DNA from: Evernia prunastri
Taxonomy: Eukaryota > Ascomycota > Lecanoromycetes > Lecanorales > Parmeliaceae
Length of the DNA stretch: 64,000 bases
Assembly (NCBI GenBank): GCA_003184365.1
Contig: NKYR01000071.1
Location: 124,001-188,000, forward strand
Reading direction: 5' to 3'
In this document: positions 1-12,357 of the stretch, piece by piece
How positions within the stretch are numbered: the first letter of the stretch is position 1
Layout: each line of letters starts with the position of its first letter
The notes under the pieces: generated by a model
What the model was told of the DNA's origin: nothing
Databases searched by the model: none
What the model saw: the letters and a program-made list of their open reading frames with translations, nothing else
Position numbers and translations under genes: made by a program

Positions 1-142
1 TAGAATTGTTCTTGGAGATCGTCGGCCCGTTGGGAAATATGATGATGGAAGTGCCGTGGGGGTGGGGCGGGGGGGGGAGGGTATTGTTCATTGCCACAAA
101 GGGGGCAGAGGGAGGGAGGGAACCAGTATTGTAAACACTCGG
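1..142. other. window edge, no gene seen
   Basis: G-rich sequence downstream of the ankyrin gene, with long G runs around 66-80. No gene is visible. Confidence 0.4.
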
Positions 143-2339
143 CTAATAACTCCGGCGACTGCCACTAAACAGCCAATTTCGTGAGGGATGCGATCCTATC
201 AAAAACCCTCCATCAATACGTCCGCTCGGCCCATCTCCCTCGAATAAAGAGCGCTTCACCCACCCATCCCGTTCGTGATGAAAGTATCCCGCATTGAGGA
301 GTGCCCAGGTCCACTGTGGCCAAAAACCATCTCGCCTCGCATAGTCACTTGGCGATAAACCCTCGTGATCGACGACGTTCGGGTCGCATCCCGCCTGGAG
401 TAGGTAAAGTATTTTGAACCTGGCACGTTTTTTGAGGACCTGGACCGGGTGGCGAATCTCTTTTCGGAATCCCTTCTTGATCTCACAGAGAATGTAGTCG
501 ATGCTATACTCATCCGCTGAGCCATCGTTCAAAAGCGGTCCAGGGTCGAGGCCTTTGTCGTCGTAGTCCTCTTCATGATAGTCACATAGTATGTTATATG
601 AATAGTGTGCTTCCCGGTTCCTGAAGTTTGGATCGTCGGCGTGCGGGTGTGGATAATGTAGCATACCGGACCAGTCTTTATAGATACCAGGAGCCGCTAA
701 AGCTAAGTGTAACATGGCTTGACCATTGGGGTCAGTTATGTGACGATTAGCCCCGCGTTCTATAAACAATCTGAGACACCTGATGGTTTGAGGCTTGTAT
801 TGACGAGCCATAAAGAGTAATGGCGTGGGTCCCCGACCGCTCTGCTGATCTAAGTCGTATCCGATGTTGAGCAAGACTTCTAGGATCTGGATATGTAACG
901 TTGGGTGCACTACGTGAGAGATAGTATCATAGACTTTGCAGAGAGCGTAGGGAACTCTGGGTCTGTCTCCTCGATGTCGCAGCCATGTTTCAATGCTAAG
1001 CGTGTCCGCCCCATAGCCAAGTCAAAGTATACGCCAGCCTGAACTCTAGTCGCTAAACAGCGTTGACTCATGAAATTTGACCAAGTGGCCCAGATAACAT
1101 CGACGGAAAATGATGATCTACAGTGGCGTCATCAAGTATTCCTGGTGATGATCAGAGAATGCTGCACTTACCTGCTGCAATTTTGCGTGCCTGCTCCACC
1201 TTCCAAAAGTAGACGAAACAGGCCAGAGTCTTCATTTTTTAGAGTATACTAAAGCGAAAGTCCGTACGGTTTGCTTCACGTACACGACTTAGGCTAGATA
1301 CCGAGAGCAATGAGTAACCGCACGAGTCAACATCTAGAGTGGAGGCCTTTCCGTCGGTGAACAGATGTTGCACGCCCGGTAGATCATTTCTTCTTATGCA
1401 ATCAATGACGTGCGAGTCGTTTGGGATCACATTGAAAGTTCTGAGGCGTGGAGAAATTTGACACGCTTGTGACTCAAAAAGATGTCTTTGAAATAGAGCA
1501 GAGAGGCCGATCGTACGTTGCTGGCTTCTGGGTAGAAAAGATACCTTGATCGTAAACAGTACATCTGAAATATTGACGTTTGGAGAATCTCCGAGCGGCC
1601 TGATTAGTTCAATAATCAGCCTTCCCATCGATGTGTGGCACCAAATCCTACTCTTGGGCTTCAACCTCAGCCTAGTCTTGAAGTCACTGCCTTCTAGAGG
1701 CTGACGTTCAACTACTGGCGCCTCACGCTCGTCATCGTCTCGTAAGGTCAACCAAAGGTTGGGTTCGTTACTAGCGTTATTAGACTCTCGGCTTGCCGGC
1801 TGTCGATGCCGGATAGCTTGCGCAGATAGTTCATGAGCTCGACAGACCAGGTTCTCCATCTCCAGCGATAGCCAATCGCTATGATATGTGGCGTAGAGAA
1901 GAGAGGGTGGAGGACGCTGGACAATGGAACGCCTCCAATTTCTCTTTTCCTTCCGATCGAGCTCTAGAAACTCGAGGCAACTTGATTTTAGCAATTGCAA
2001 CGGGAGCATGATGCTCTCAAGATTCAAACTATCGAACGTGAAGGAGGTGACTCCTCCATCACTTTTCTGCGAAGTCAGTGATTGGGAACGCTGCTGTCTA
2101 TTGGAAGCTCGGACGATGCTGTCATGCAGAGACGCTCTAGATGAAGACCTCGTACAGCCGAAGATAGTACTTAATGGCTGTGGCGGATGGCTGGGTGACC
2201 GAGAGTGGACATTGGGGGCTCCACATGACGAGCATATGCTTGGGGGAAATTTCGTTAACCAGCTCCAGCCCGTGCTGGATGCATGTGGACTACTCGCGCT
2301 GGAAGGCTGGCTAGGCGAAGTGCTCGGGAGATCTGGCAT
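143..2339 (-). CDS. ankyrin-repeat protein, reading frame broken once
   Basis: Multi-exon gene read right to left. The first long exon (2339 to about 1290) encodes a Ser-rich N-terminus and a domain ending in GYSLLS, where the first ankyrin-like helix begins. An intron with GTATCT donor and TTTAG acceptor leads to a short exon reading YTLKNEDSGLFRLLLEGG. A second intron (GTAAGT to ACTAG) leads to VQAGVYFDLAMGRTR and HGCDIEETDPEFPT. The ankyrin sequence then continues in another frame (KVYDTISHVVHPTLHIQ, then VLLNIGYDLDQQSGRGPTPL and LFIERGANRHITDPNGQAML) to the stop at 143, with no room for an intron at the switch. Ankyrin repeats mediate protein-protein contacts; this architecture is common in fungal genomes and mostly uncharacterised. 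The N-terminal start is uncertain because open segments in other frames continue upstream to 2713. It may be a decaying pseudogene or carry a one-base assembly error. Confidence 0.6.
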
Positions 2340-3300
2340 TCCACAGCGTTATACTAGTATCGCTCCGTTGAACATCCATTTCGGCACTAGGAACGACGTC
2401 TTCCCAGGATTCTGTTCTTTCCAATGGAATAGGCGGGGCAACAGGAGTTTCTGGCAGTACCAAGTAACCCAAAGATCGACCAGCATGTGATAGGCTAGGG
2501 CCATCAGATCCCCACACTGCCTGTGGGATATTCGAAGTCGAAGTCAAACTGACATGACTCGTGCAAAGCAAGGTTTAGGCTTCGTCTCTTAAAAGGCTCC
2601 AGGAGCGACGTGTCGAGGGTCTGCAACGCAATGACTTGAGCACCCGCAGACTCCAGTGAGGGGCCATTTGTATCTAGAGCGGCTTGAGGACTATGCTGTC
2701 GCGAGGTGTACATTTTAATATATGGTGGAACAACCGGAGACTCTGTTTAGATCTGCAATCAACGCCGGAACTTGAATTCACAGTCCGGCGAAAGCAATCC
2801 CCCTACTCTGCCCTTTTCCAAGCACGCTCAATCCGCTCTCGCTCAACATCACGACCTCTATACTGAAACCCAGCATCTTTGCCAACACTTTGCCGCTTTC
2901 TTTTCAAGGATAGCATGGTGTCCCGGGATGTACCTATTGACACCCCCCATTTCTGGAATCCGTGCTCGAGCAATACACCACTGCTTGCGCTCCCGTAAAC
3001 AGTCCAGGTTCGCAAGTCCAGCAACGATCGGCGGGCCCAGATCATGGTTGAAACCGAACCGATACTGGTCCGCCATGATAAAGCGACAATCTCTGTGCGC
3101 GGCAACCTCATCTGCCAGGAACGGCCTTTACCGGCATCTCACTCCAGAATATTCACAATTCTCCGTCCGGGATTCACCGGGCCCGCTGAGGCATCGAGGA
3201 CAACGCTTGCAGCGGGGGCTGTGAGAGGATCGAGACTGTTGTCTTTAAGGATTCGCTGATTGATAGGGAGACGATTCATGATTTATGTACGCTGGAACCG
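2340..3300. other. unresolved sequence upstream of ankyrin gene
   Basis: Minus-strand open segments at 2311-2571 and 2504-2713 each contain a PQA..(N/D)GPSL..AG motif, so they look like two related blocks, possibly 5' exons of the ankyrin gene. A further minus-strand open stretch (about 3280-2803) ends in RERIERAWKRAE but has no recognisable domain. No confident gene model could be built. Confidence 0.25.
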
Positions 3301-6300
3301 GTAGAGCAAGGGGACCGAGGAAATTTGCGTCTGGGCTTTGGTTGGAGTCAGAAGTGAAGCGGTCGGGCATTTGCCTCTCCGAGGCAGAAAAAGATTGCCT
3401 AATTTTTCGGCAAAACCTGGTGCCTGATTCGTTATCGCCTGCCGTTGCAATTTGTGAAAGCTGGCAGGGACTGGACCGGTGAGCCCCAAAAGCAACATAC
3501 CCAAACTACTATTCGGGGAATGCGTGCTTTTGCTAAGCGAGCTTTAGTCGACCGAATGGACATACGCAGAAAACAGAATGTAGCAATGCGTTTCGTGTGC
3601 GTAGAAGAGGATGTTGATTGATTCTATGGAGCAAGTTGGCTGCAAGGAGGATGATGCCACTCTGCCAAGAAGCTATGTTACATATGGCACGAGCGCACCT
3701 TCCACCTGTACAACCCATAACGAAAGCTCATCTTGAGCCAATTGGCAAAAACAGAAAGCACACAGGATGTTCGACAAGGCAGGTAGGATCGCCAGCCGGA
3801 AGCGTGTCCTTGAATATCGGCATTTCCGCCATGAGACCTGCAGACCATTCCGATTTCATCTTCCAGCCATACCTGGCATAACAGGTACAATCGTGCCTTT
3901 AGTATGTCCAGATGCGAGTATCTTCCTTCAGAATGATGGTTTATGACAGATTCTAGGGATCTCACGAAGCCATATACCACAATGCAAGACGAGCTCCGCC
4001 AGCTTCCAACGGCCGAAGAGGCGCAACATGCTGATGGAAAGCATGCCGGAATAAGTAAAAATGTCCGTGCTCCATTCCGATGACCCTCGTAGACATGCCA
4101 GGGATGCTGAGCTGTTTGTTAGTCTAATGCGAAATCACCTACGACAGCCGGTCATACTTTAGAAAGAACATAGTCGAAAGAGAAAGTTCCACTAGGTAAA
4201 GGGGAGGAGCCAAAGCAGGTAGCCGTAACCAAAAAATCGCGCTCAGTCGATCGTTAGCTAAAAGAGTCCATAACGGAGCAACCTTAGCACAACATCGACG
4301 GAATCCCAGAGCCTGATCCTACAAAGGGGACCATCGCGATAAAAGGTAAAAGGGATAACAAGGAAGCTATAGCTAGATCCGAACAGCGAAGGTCATCTAA
4401 GTCCGAAAATAATGATCCGCCGGAGGTATAGATAGGTTAGAAGGGAACCTATAGAGCTCTTACTACGATCAGGCTGTTAGAGAATAGCTTTATGATAAGA
4501 GCGTAGAAGTTGAGGACATTACTAGGAAACAATCATCTCCTGTTTATACAATCGCTCTATGGACCTTCGCTCTAGGAGTGTTCCTTATCTCAGACAGGCG
4601 TAAAATACAAACCTTGCCCTTAATGACCGGGGTAGTAGAACTGCGACTTCGTCGTCGAACTTGCACGAATACTTGCCACTGCGCGAAGACGTACCCGGAC
4701 ATTGGAGCAGAAGATGCTGGAGTAAGCAGCAACGGCTAGTGCTAGCTTCTTGTCAGCACGCGATTGACATTCTGGGAAGCCTACTTGTCTGAAGGTGGCA
4801 ACGGGGAGATGTGCCATCTGCGTCTAATACAGGTCGTCCAAAAAGGCAACAATGCCCGTTGCGATGATGATAATGCCATATTATGGCTGCGATGCGGATT
4901 GCGTCAAGCTACTGTCACATCTTGGATTCTCAGCCATGTTTCAACTATGGCTTGGGCATGTCAGCTACATCACCAAGTTAGCATGGGGCACTAGACACGG
5001 CTCAGTATATTCCTAGGGAGGAATGACCAAGCAACCTCCAGACAAAAATCCTGAATCTTGACAGGTTCCAACTTCTCCGCTCATGACATAGCCCCACGAA
5101 GTCGGCTTACGACACTGGTGCCAGAGGGGTGTCTTGTCGTAGGAGCATCCCGAGGTCCATCCTATGTTGTGAGCTAGGAAATTATGGGATACCAGTGCTT
5201 GCAAGGCCATGCATTCAGTAATGGGCGAAAGGGCGCAGGCTCGATCCCGCCAATAGCGTCATGCAGGCTACCGATATAATGTACGTGTCCTGCTCAGCCT
5301 CGGCGAATCTTTCTGATAGACAAGAAAATGCCAGACACAGCGGCGGACACACAGCGGCGGACCCACAGCGAACACATGAAAGAAGCTGAGCAGTCGCCTC
5401 GAGCAAAGTTGGTGACGGGTAGACGTCAAACATGAATATTCCCTTTGAAGGACTCTATCCCTTTGGTGTTAGTTGTAGGCCATCGACGACGAGACTTCGG
5501 AGCCTTTTCCTGCTGCCAAACGTCACCTGATGGATTGTAGAGTACTGCGTGATGGATTCTACCGCACCATTTAGGATTTCTGATCACTGATGAGACCGGA
5601 CCACGGCGCCAACTTCCCCGCACAGCTCGGCGGACCTGTGGCTTCCCGGCCCCCAGTCTCCAAGGTAGGATAAGCCTGTTGGAAAATCGTCCTTGACAGT
5701 AGAAGCCGCAATCCATGATTGGGCGAATATTAAATGCAAAGAGCCTTTGCGTTTGAGTACATGCTGCAGGTTCCCTTGGAGCAGCTGATGAGTTCTTTCT
5801 TTACGTGCGTTAAATCCGGTATTCGTAGTGGATGGACCCCCCGTTGAAGAGATGAGAGTGCAGAACATGTGAAGGGTGCATGAAGCAAGGCATGGAACGA
5901 ATGGCGACATGCAGCTCTCACGCATCCACCCCGCACCTGTTCCAAAAGCGCACGTCTACGATACTCTAACAATCATGGCCAGCTCATTCCAGGCGGGCAG
6001 CATCACCAAGATCTTAGGTAGGTAGAAAGCGATTGATTTGAAGGTCTGTGCATAATTGACGAATGATAATCCCAGGGGTGAGATCTTGCAGCTTTGAGAC
6101 GAACAGGGGGGATTTTTATACTTCTGGACCCCAGGCTAAGGCCGTAGAGCGGGGAGAAACCGTCTGGGGTAAGTAACCTTATTCATGGAATTCCCCCCTC
6201 TACTCCCTACAGCTCTCCGCAATCTCCATTAATCCGAATTGTCCAACTTGCTTGTCAACCAAGCAGACAAACCTCCAGTCTCTACAGCATCATTAATATT

Positions 6301-6743
6301 GCCATTGAATTCATCAATCCTTCCTTCATTGGCTGCATGAGCACACCATATTCCAACTTGTCGGGAAGCTTGCCGCAGATTCCGTTGTCTTGCATCATGA
6401 AGCAGAAGACCTTGGTCTGGCCAACAGGTATGGGAAAGGATAGCGTCCACGCATTGCCATTCAGAGCTCCCCCGCTTGCTTCATTCGGTGAAAGCTAAAG
6501 CACAAGCGCCGATGCAAATCGATGCATTCGATGTCTCTCTTACCTATCCTACTTAATCCAGGCGGGGCCCTGCTGCCGCATGTTTGGAGCTTCAATCTCT
6601 TTGTCGCACCCTCTATAAATCCTCTGCGTTGTCGTTTACTACACTCCGTCGGCTAGCTCATCTTCCATCAACCCTCTTCTCATTTTCGCAAACAACTTCC
6701 CAGCATCTTCCTGCTTTCGCTGCAAAGCTACCCCGCAGCCACA
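3301..6743. other. gene-poor 3.4 kb, only short unassigned ORFs
   Basis: Only short ORFs (under about 115 codons) occur, for example minus-strand segments at 3678-3980, 5426-5716, 5584-5925 and 6229-6450. None shows a domain I recognise. The part 4140-4540 is rich in TAG/TAA triplets in every frame and resembles decayed sequence. The last about 150 bases are the promoter and 5' UTR of the downstream transporter gene. Confidence 0.4.
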
Positions 6744-8071
6744 ATGTCCACAATGAACGACGACCGCCCTCTTCAAAATACCACCGACCATCACGAACCA
6801 CCCCTCGAAAAAGATTTCTCCAACGGTTACGGCCACGGCGAGATGAATAACAACAATTTCGCAATGGGCGCCGAGGAGTCAAATGGAGCAGCCCTCAACC
6901 GTATCCGCACTGCCGGTAGCATCTCCATCTCCCCCGAGCTCTTTGAGAAGCTCTACCTCTCGCCCGAAAACCGCGTCAAAGGTGATCTGCGGAAGACGTT
7001 TGGCAATCCTACACCCATGTAAGTCTTCCATGGCGACAGGGATGACGCAGTTGAGTTGGTACGATGCTGATGAGTGTCTAGTGCTTTAGTCGGCTTCCTC
7101 CTCAGTCTCACCCCCTTATCGTGCGACCTCATGGGCTGGAGAGGTGCTGGTGGTAACGGAGCTGCTGATAGCGGTACGTCCTATCATCCCAGCCCCATTC
7201 AGACCCGAACCTAGTCTGACTTCGTCTCCCGTCCAGCTGCATACTTCTTCTTCGGCGGCGTACTCATGATCATTGGAGCCATTGGAGAGTGGATAGTTGG
7301 CAACACCTTCCCCTTTGTTGTCTTTGGTACTTTTGGTAAGCTTTCGTCCCACGTTCTCTTCCACAACTCCACCCTGAAGAGCGGCATGGCTGATCCGTGC
7401 TCTCTTCTCTCTCCCAGGCGCCTTCTGGCTCACCTTTGGCGGCACACTCGTCCCATCCTTCAACGCATACGGCGCCTACGTCACAACACCCGCACAAATG
7501 GCTGGACAGGATGGAAATCCGGGGAACCCGCTTGGACTGCAGGCGCCGGCTTTCAATGCTAGCTTTGCCTTCTTCCTTGTGTTTATGGGTGCGTCAGGTT
7601 TCCACCTTCCATCTGCACGGAGCAACGCAACTGGCTGACACGTGCGTGCGCATAGGACTCATCTGCTTCATCTTCCTCATCTGCTCCCTCCGCACCAACA
7701 TCGTCTTCTTCCTCATCTTCTTCACTCTCGTCTGCGCCTTCGGTTGCCTCGCAGGCGCATACTGGAACCTGGCGCTCGCGTACGAGAACGCCGCAAACAC
7801 ATTCGCCGCCAAGAGAGCCGGGCAGCTCGTCATAGTGAGTTCCCTACCTCCACCTACCCCCACCTACCCCAAAAAAGAGCTATGAGCTAACACTCGCGCG
7901 TTCCACTAGGCGGGGGGCGCCTTCACGTTCGTCACGTCTATGGCCGGCTGGTGGATCTTCTTCGCCATCATGCTCGCGTCGTTGGATTTCCCCTTCAACA
8001 TACCCGTCGGGGATCTCTCCCACATCATCAAGGGAGCGAGCGAGAAGCAAAAGGTCAAGGATGCTGTTTGA
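6744..8071 (+). CDS. GPR1/FUN34/YaaH family membrane transporter
   Basis: Six exons join to a 325-residue protein: 6744-7018, 7082-7173, 7237-7335, 7418-7588, 7656-7834 and 7910-8071. All introns are GT-AG and 63-82 nt long. A hydrophilic N-terminus of about 90 residues precedes the membrane domain. The family signature reads FGNPTPIALVGFLLSLTP across the first splice junction (the NPxPxGL-like motif), followed by about six membrane segments, including AYFFFGGVLMIIGAIGEWI and IFLICSLRTNIVFFLIFF. Family members include acetate permeases and related ammonium/acetate exporters of fungi, in the plasma membrane. The short C-terminus SEKQKVKDAV is typical. Substrate is not decidable from sequence; acetate is the usual assumption. 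The ATG at 6744 is the first in frame and follows a pyrimidine-rich leader. Confidence 0.93.
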
Positions 8072-9762
8072 ATGGAACGGAATGGGATTGGGAAAAGAAC
8101 CATGGGCGGGACTTTTTTGCATCGGATGTCGGAGACATGTAGCCTCTGGACAGGCAGGCAGGCAGGCAGGGAGGCAGACTATGGGTCAAGCGGGCAGGGT
8201 TTAACGTGAAAGCAATTGGTTAATGCATCTTCTTGATCATGTACTCATCCTTACGAGTAGGTAGGTAGGCGCCTGTACATAATCTCCCGAATAATCTCCA
8301 AATGCCATAACGCACAGCCATAACGCACAGCCGCAGCAGTCTCCCAACTCGTCCAATCGTACAGCCAGCCAACCTAGCACCCGATCCAGCAAAAGAATCG
8401 ACAGCCAGGCAGAGAGAATGTTCCCCCCCACAAAAATCCACCTTCGCTCCTCACTTTACACGCACCCACGAGCCTCTTCTCATCAACATCGACACACAGC
8501 TCATCGTTTCCTTCATTTCCAAAGCATTATCTATCTATCCATCCTATCCATCCGTACGCACCCATACGCATCCACCCACCTACACAGAAGCTGACCTCAC
8601 GCCCACGAGCCTCTTCTCCTCAACATCGACACACCACTCACCCCTTCCCCTTTTGACCCATCATCATCCATCCATCCTATCCATCCATACACAATCACCC
8701 ATACGCATCGATCCATCCCCGCCCACACAGAAGCTGACCTCACGCCCAATACCAACTCGCACTCACTTGCTTGCTTGCTTGCTTGTCTGCGCAAAATCAG
8801 CAAACACCACTCCCAGTCACAGCAACCCACTCCCAGTATCAAGGACAGCTCACGACGACCCTGCGAGCTGGCCTCCGTCCAACTTGCGTGGAGCGGAGCG
8901 TGTCGAGATTCTCCGTGCGCTCCAGCAGCTGGATACAGGCTCGAATACAATGCGGAGAGGGGATATCGTCGTTTGTTCGTGCGGGAGACTGATTGAACGA
9001 CTTTGCTCTCGCCTCTACAAAAACAGTGGCGGCAACTGAGCAGGGATGGAAACCGCAAAGGAAAGGGAAGGGGTGTCCTCACGCTAGCCATATGCAACAT
9101 AGCGTCCTTGGCGCCACAAGGGCCCGTCTCCACGGTCGCGGCCTGCACTTGCTTCCCTAGAACATAGAAAATGGGAAGTCCACATCCACATCCACCTCTA
9201 CGCTCTACACCTTTGCGCTTTCCGCGTCCTTATCACTCATGTAATCCTTCACGAAGCCAAAAGATGCTGCATCAAAATCGGCAAGCTGCAACCAACCGTA
9301 GTAGCCGCGAGCTCTGTGGCCACTCATTAGCCATGGAGGGAGGAGGGGAGCTGCTTCCCCACCAGCGCTGACGATCGCACATTCCATATCGCCGTGTTTC
9401 GTGTGAGTTCTTCGCTGGGAAAGACGATGGTGTGCCTCGTGATTGGCTGACTACAAGGGTAGTAGCGAAGAGTTCTAATCCATGGCCATTGGCTATGGGG
9501 GAAGTTGCTTCCCCCCCCCACAAGCGCTGGTGTCTGGTACGAGTCGATGCAGCCAGGATATGCCTGCTCCTTCCTCTCTGAAAAAAAATACTTTCTGCTT
9601 TGCGTCGATCCAATTTCATGCTTGGAGTTCGTGGCCATTTTTCAACAGGATTACTTTGCATCGATTGGAGCTGTGTACTTTTTATAGAAGCCCTTTTATG
9701 CCTTTGGACGCAGATATCGCTTAAACATCAGTTACACACCCAGACCTTGCAAGCCGTTCACC
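8072..9762. other. intergenic, low-complexity repeats
   Basis: Contains a CAGG microsatellite (about 8152-8180), a diverged tandem duplication (8468-8747, listed separately) and a TTGC run near 8768. Two related blocks near 9330-9370 and 9480-9530 both carry CCATGG...GCTTCCCC...AGCGCTG. No convincing coding sequence; the last part is the leader of the next gene. Confidence 0.5.
8468..8747. repeat. tandem duplication of about 137-143 bp
   Basis: Two adjacent copies (8468-8604 and 8605-8747). Each begins ACGAGCCTCTTCTC, contains CCATCCTATCCATCC and an ATACGCATC block, and ends AAGCTGACCTCACGCCC. Substitutions and small indels separate the copies, so the duplication is not very recent. Confidence 0.8.
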
Positions 9763-11559
9763 ATGGAGGTTCGTGAGGTAAAGGTGTTGGAACGACTACG
9801 CAATCTACGAACTCCCAGACAGCGAGCATTTAGCGACGAATACGGACTAGTAAAACCGCCTCCTCCACCTCTGGCTTTCGACCGTGTGAATCAGAATAAA
9901 CCTTTTGCGCAGGCGACCCTGCTCTTCACGTTTCCATTGGAAATACTAGTGATGATGATTGAAGTTTTGCCGAACGAATCTTTGGCATCCCTCGCCCTTG
10001 TGTCTCGTGACGCGCGGCAGCTAGCACGCTCACGTCAGTTCGCGAGGATCCAATTGAACTACAGTCTTCACAGTATAGCTTTAGTCAACAAGCTCGTGCG
10101 TGAGGCCGATATCCGTGGAAGCCGTGGGGATTCCAACATTTCTCAGTCGCTCGGGGCGTGCATCCGCAGCATCACGGTTGCTACCTGTCCTCGCGAGGTA
10201 TTTGCACGCCACAGCATCCCCTTGAAGCTTGGCTGTATTGATATGTGGGCGCAAACATTAAAGAAAAGCCTGGCCGATGCAGACAGGTTTTTCTTTCGCA
10301 CCTATATCCCAAACATACAATCTTTACTAACCTCGAGGGTCGTTCTCCCACACCTCGAAACCTTGGACTGGCGTGATAGCACCATCCTTCCCCCCTTGTT
10401 TTTCAACCAAAGTCCATTCATTCACATCCAACACCTTCGCCTATACCGTGTCAAGATTGGTGAAGCACTGGGGATGAGCCTTTCCACCCAGTGGCCCCTG
10501 CGCACGCTTGAGCTCAATATTCTCTCGGACCCTGGTGCGGGCAGCCCGAGCACAACTTTGACGTGCGCTAGCATACTGAGTGTTTGTGCCTCAACAATGA
10601 AGTCTTTAAAATGGACCAGTAACGATGACCGTCATTCCTTTACTCCCGACATGATGAGGTTGGTGCCGCAATTTCCGGAGTTGAAGTGTCTCAGCCTTTG
10701 CCACGTGCGGTTCTCGGATTCTTCTATGCTGGACGCATTTCTGAAAATGAAACTTCGTGAATTGCAAGGCGACCTTGGACAGGACGCCATAAATTCCAGG
10801 TTCTTCCAAAAGCGTGGTGGTATTCCTACATTGACAACGCTAAAATGGAATGGAAAGATCGCGGCCGACGAACCTCTCAGCTTTCTGAAAGAAAACACCC
10901 AGTTATCGAAGCTTAGTATTCTAGCGCCAGCTCCACGTGCTTTTCTCGAGCTTAAGCTGCTTCCTCTCCTCACGAAATCATTTCGACAACTGACGTCTCT
11001 ATCCTTGGACTGGGTGAACAGCTCCATTCCCAGTTCTGCGCTCAAAATGATCGGTTCCTTGACAAGTCTCATACAGCTCCGTCTCGCTGCTGGTGGATTC
11101 AATCTAGGAAGGAATGCTTGGGTAATAGACCATGAGCTACTAATAAGCCGGTTGAAGAATCTGACCTCTTTGACACGACTGGTATTCAGTCGCGATGTTT
11201 ATGACAATGGGCCCGAGCTTGGTCCCCCGGACAGATACTACATGGACAACTCCATCTTTCAAGGGCCCGCCAATGTAGTTCCTCATGACTGGGAAACCAA
11301 ACATGCGGATGGTGAGTCAGCACACAAATGATTCGGCACTGGACAAGAGACTAACAGCCCCGCAGCAATGCTAGAATGGGCCGCAAGGTATGAGAGCGAA
11401 ATGCCTGGCCTGAAACTTGTCCACTTCGGACAGCTTCTCATGGCCCTCCGAGGGATCAAAAACCCGCGGACTGGCCAGACTGGTAGGTTCATTATGTCCG
11501 AGCGAAGAGGAGTGCACCACAGGTATCTGGATGCGATTTTCGGGTTCAACGGTATATAA
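9763..11559 (+). CDS. F-box/LRR-like protein, uncharacterised
   Basis: Two exons (9763-11311 and 11366-11559) give a 580-residue protein; the intron is GT-AG with a CCGCAG acceptor. Residues about 63-100 (LLFTFPLEILVMMIEVLP, then LASLALVSRDARQLA) match an F-box: Leu-Pro-x-Glu-Ile helix followed by L..L..VS/C. The rest has loosely repeating leucine-rich segments (LKCLSLCHVRF, LTSLSLDWVNSS, LTRLVFSRDV) as in many fungal F-box proteins that present substrates to SCF ubiquitin ligases. The terminal exon ends GLKLVHFGQLLMALRGI and FGFNGI, a common closing block in this class. No signal peptide or membrane segment. The ATG at 9763 is preceded by CACC. Specific substrate unknown; assignment to the F-box group is by pattern. 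Confidence 0.8.
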
Positions 11560-12357
11560 ATTAGCCTCCCTGGCCGAAAAAATGGACCAAAGTATCTCGC
11601 CAGTGAACCCAAAGGACCACGCACGGTCGTTGCGCGTAGGAGTTCCGGACGAAGAAATGCCGCCAGGACGGCTTAGGACTTTTGCGAACGACTCTCCGAT
11701 CGTCACGAAATCGCTCACTTTCATTCCTCATCTTGCACGTGCGTGATCCTTCCTCTGCCATCACTCGCGTGACGCCATCCTGTTGTAGTGACTAAAGTCT
11801 GGAGGGTCTCATGAGGGCAGATGAATGCAGCCTTTCAGGTGTTCTTGTTTTTTTTTTCTTTGTTTGTAATCTATCTATCCTTCGCGCGAGCAGTCTTAGC
11901 TATGGTTACCCTACAGATCAGATCAATCCCATTAGAGACTATCCATGATGCAGCCTCTGCATACCATCCTTTCTGCTCCGTTTGCCGAAACGAACGCGCT
12001 CTGTAGTCCTTACCTCTGCACACAGCGCATCACATCACATCGTCTTTCCCCATGTCCATTCCCATTCCCATGTCCATTCCCACTCCATCAATCAATCAAT
12101 CGAACTACCAAGCATCCACACAATCCAACATCCAAGATCAAGCCCTAGCACCCAGTATACGAACAGGACGAGCTTAGCTCGGCTTCGATGCCGATTACGG
12201 CTCTGAAAGCCCTGCCCAACGCCGCATGATCCGCACCTGTGTTGAAAAGCCCCCTGAGAACGTCCCGTGCGAGACCGCTTGAGCATTCAAGCCCTATGCA
12301 CCACCGCAGATACCTCGTCCCAGTCCATCCATCCATCGCTCGCTCGCTCGCTCGCTC
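11560..12357. other. intergenic between convergent genes
   Basis: Holds a T-rich run at 11848, short CCATTCC repeats near 12050-12090 and a GCTC microsatellite near 12337-12356. No gene seen. Confidence 0.5.
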
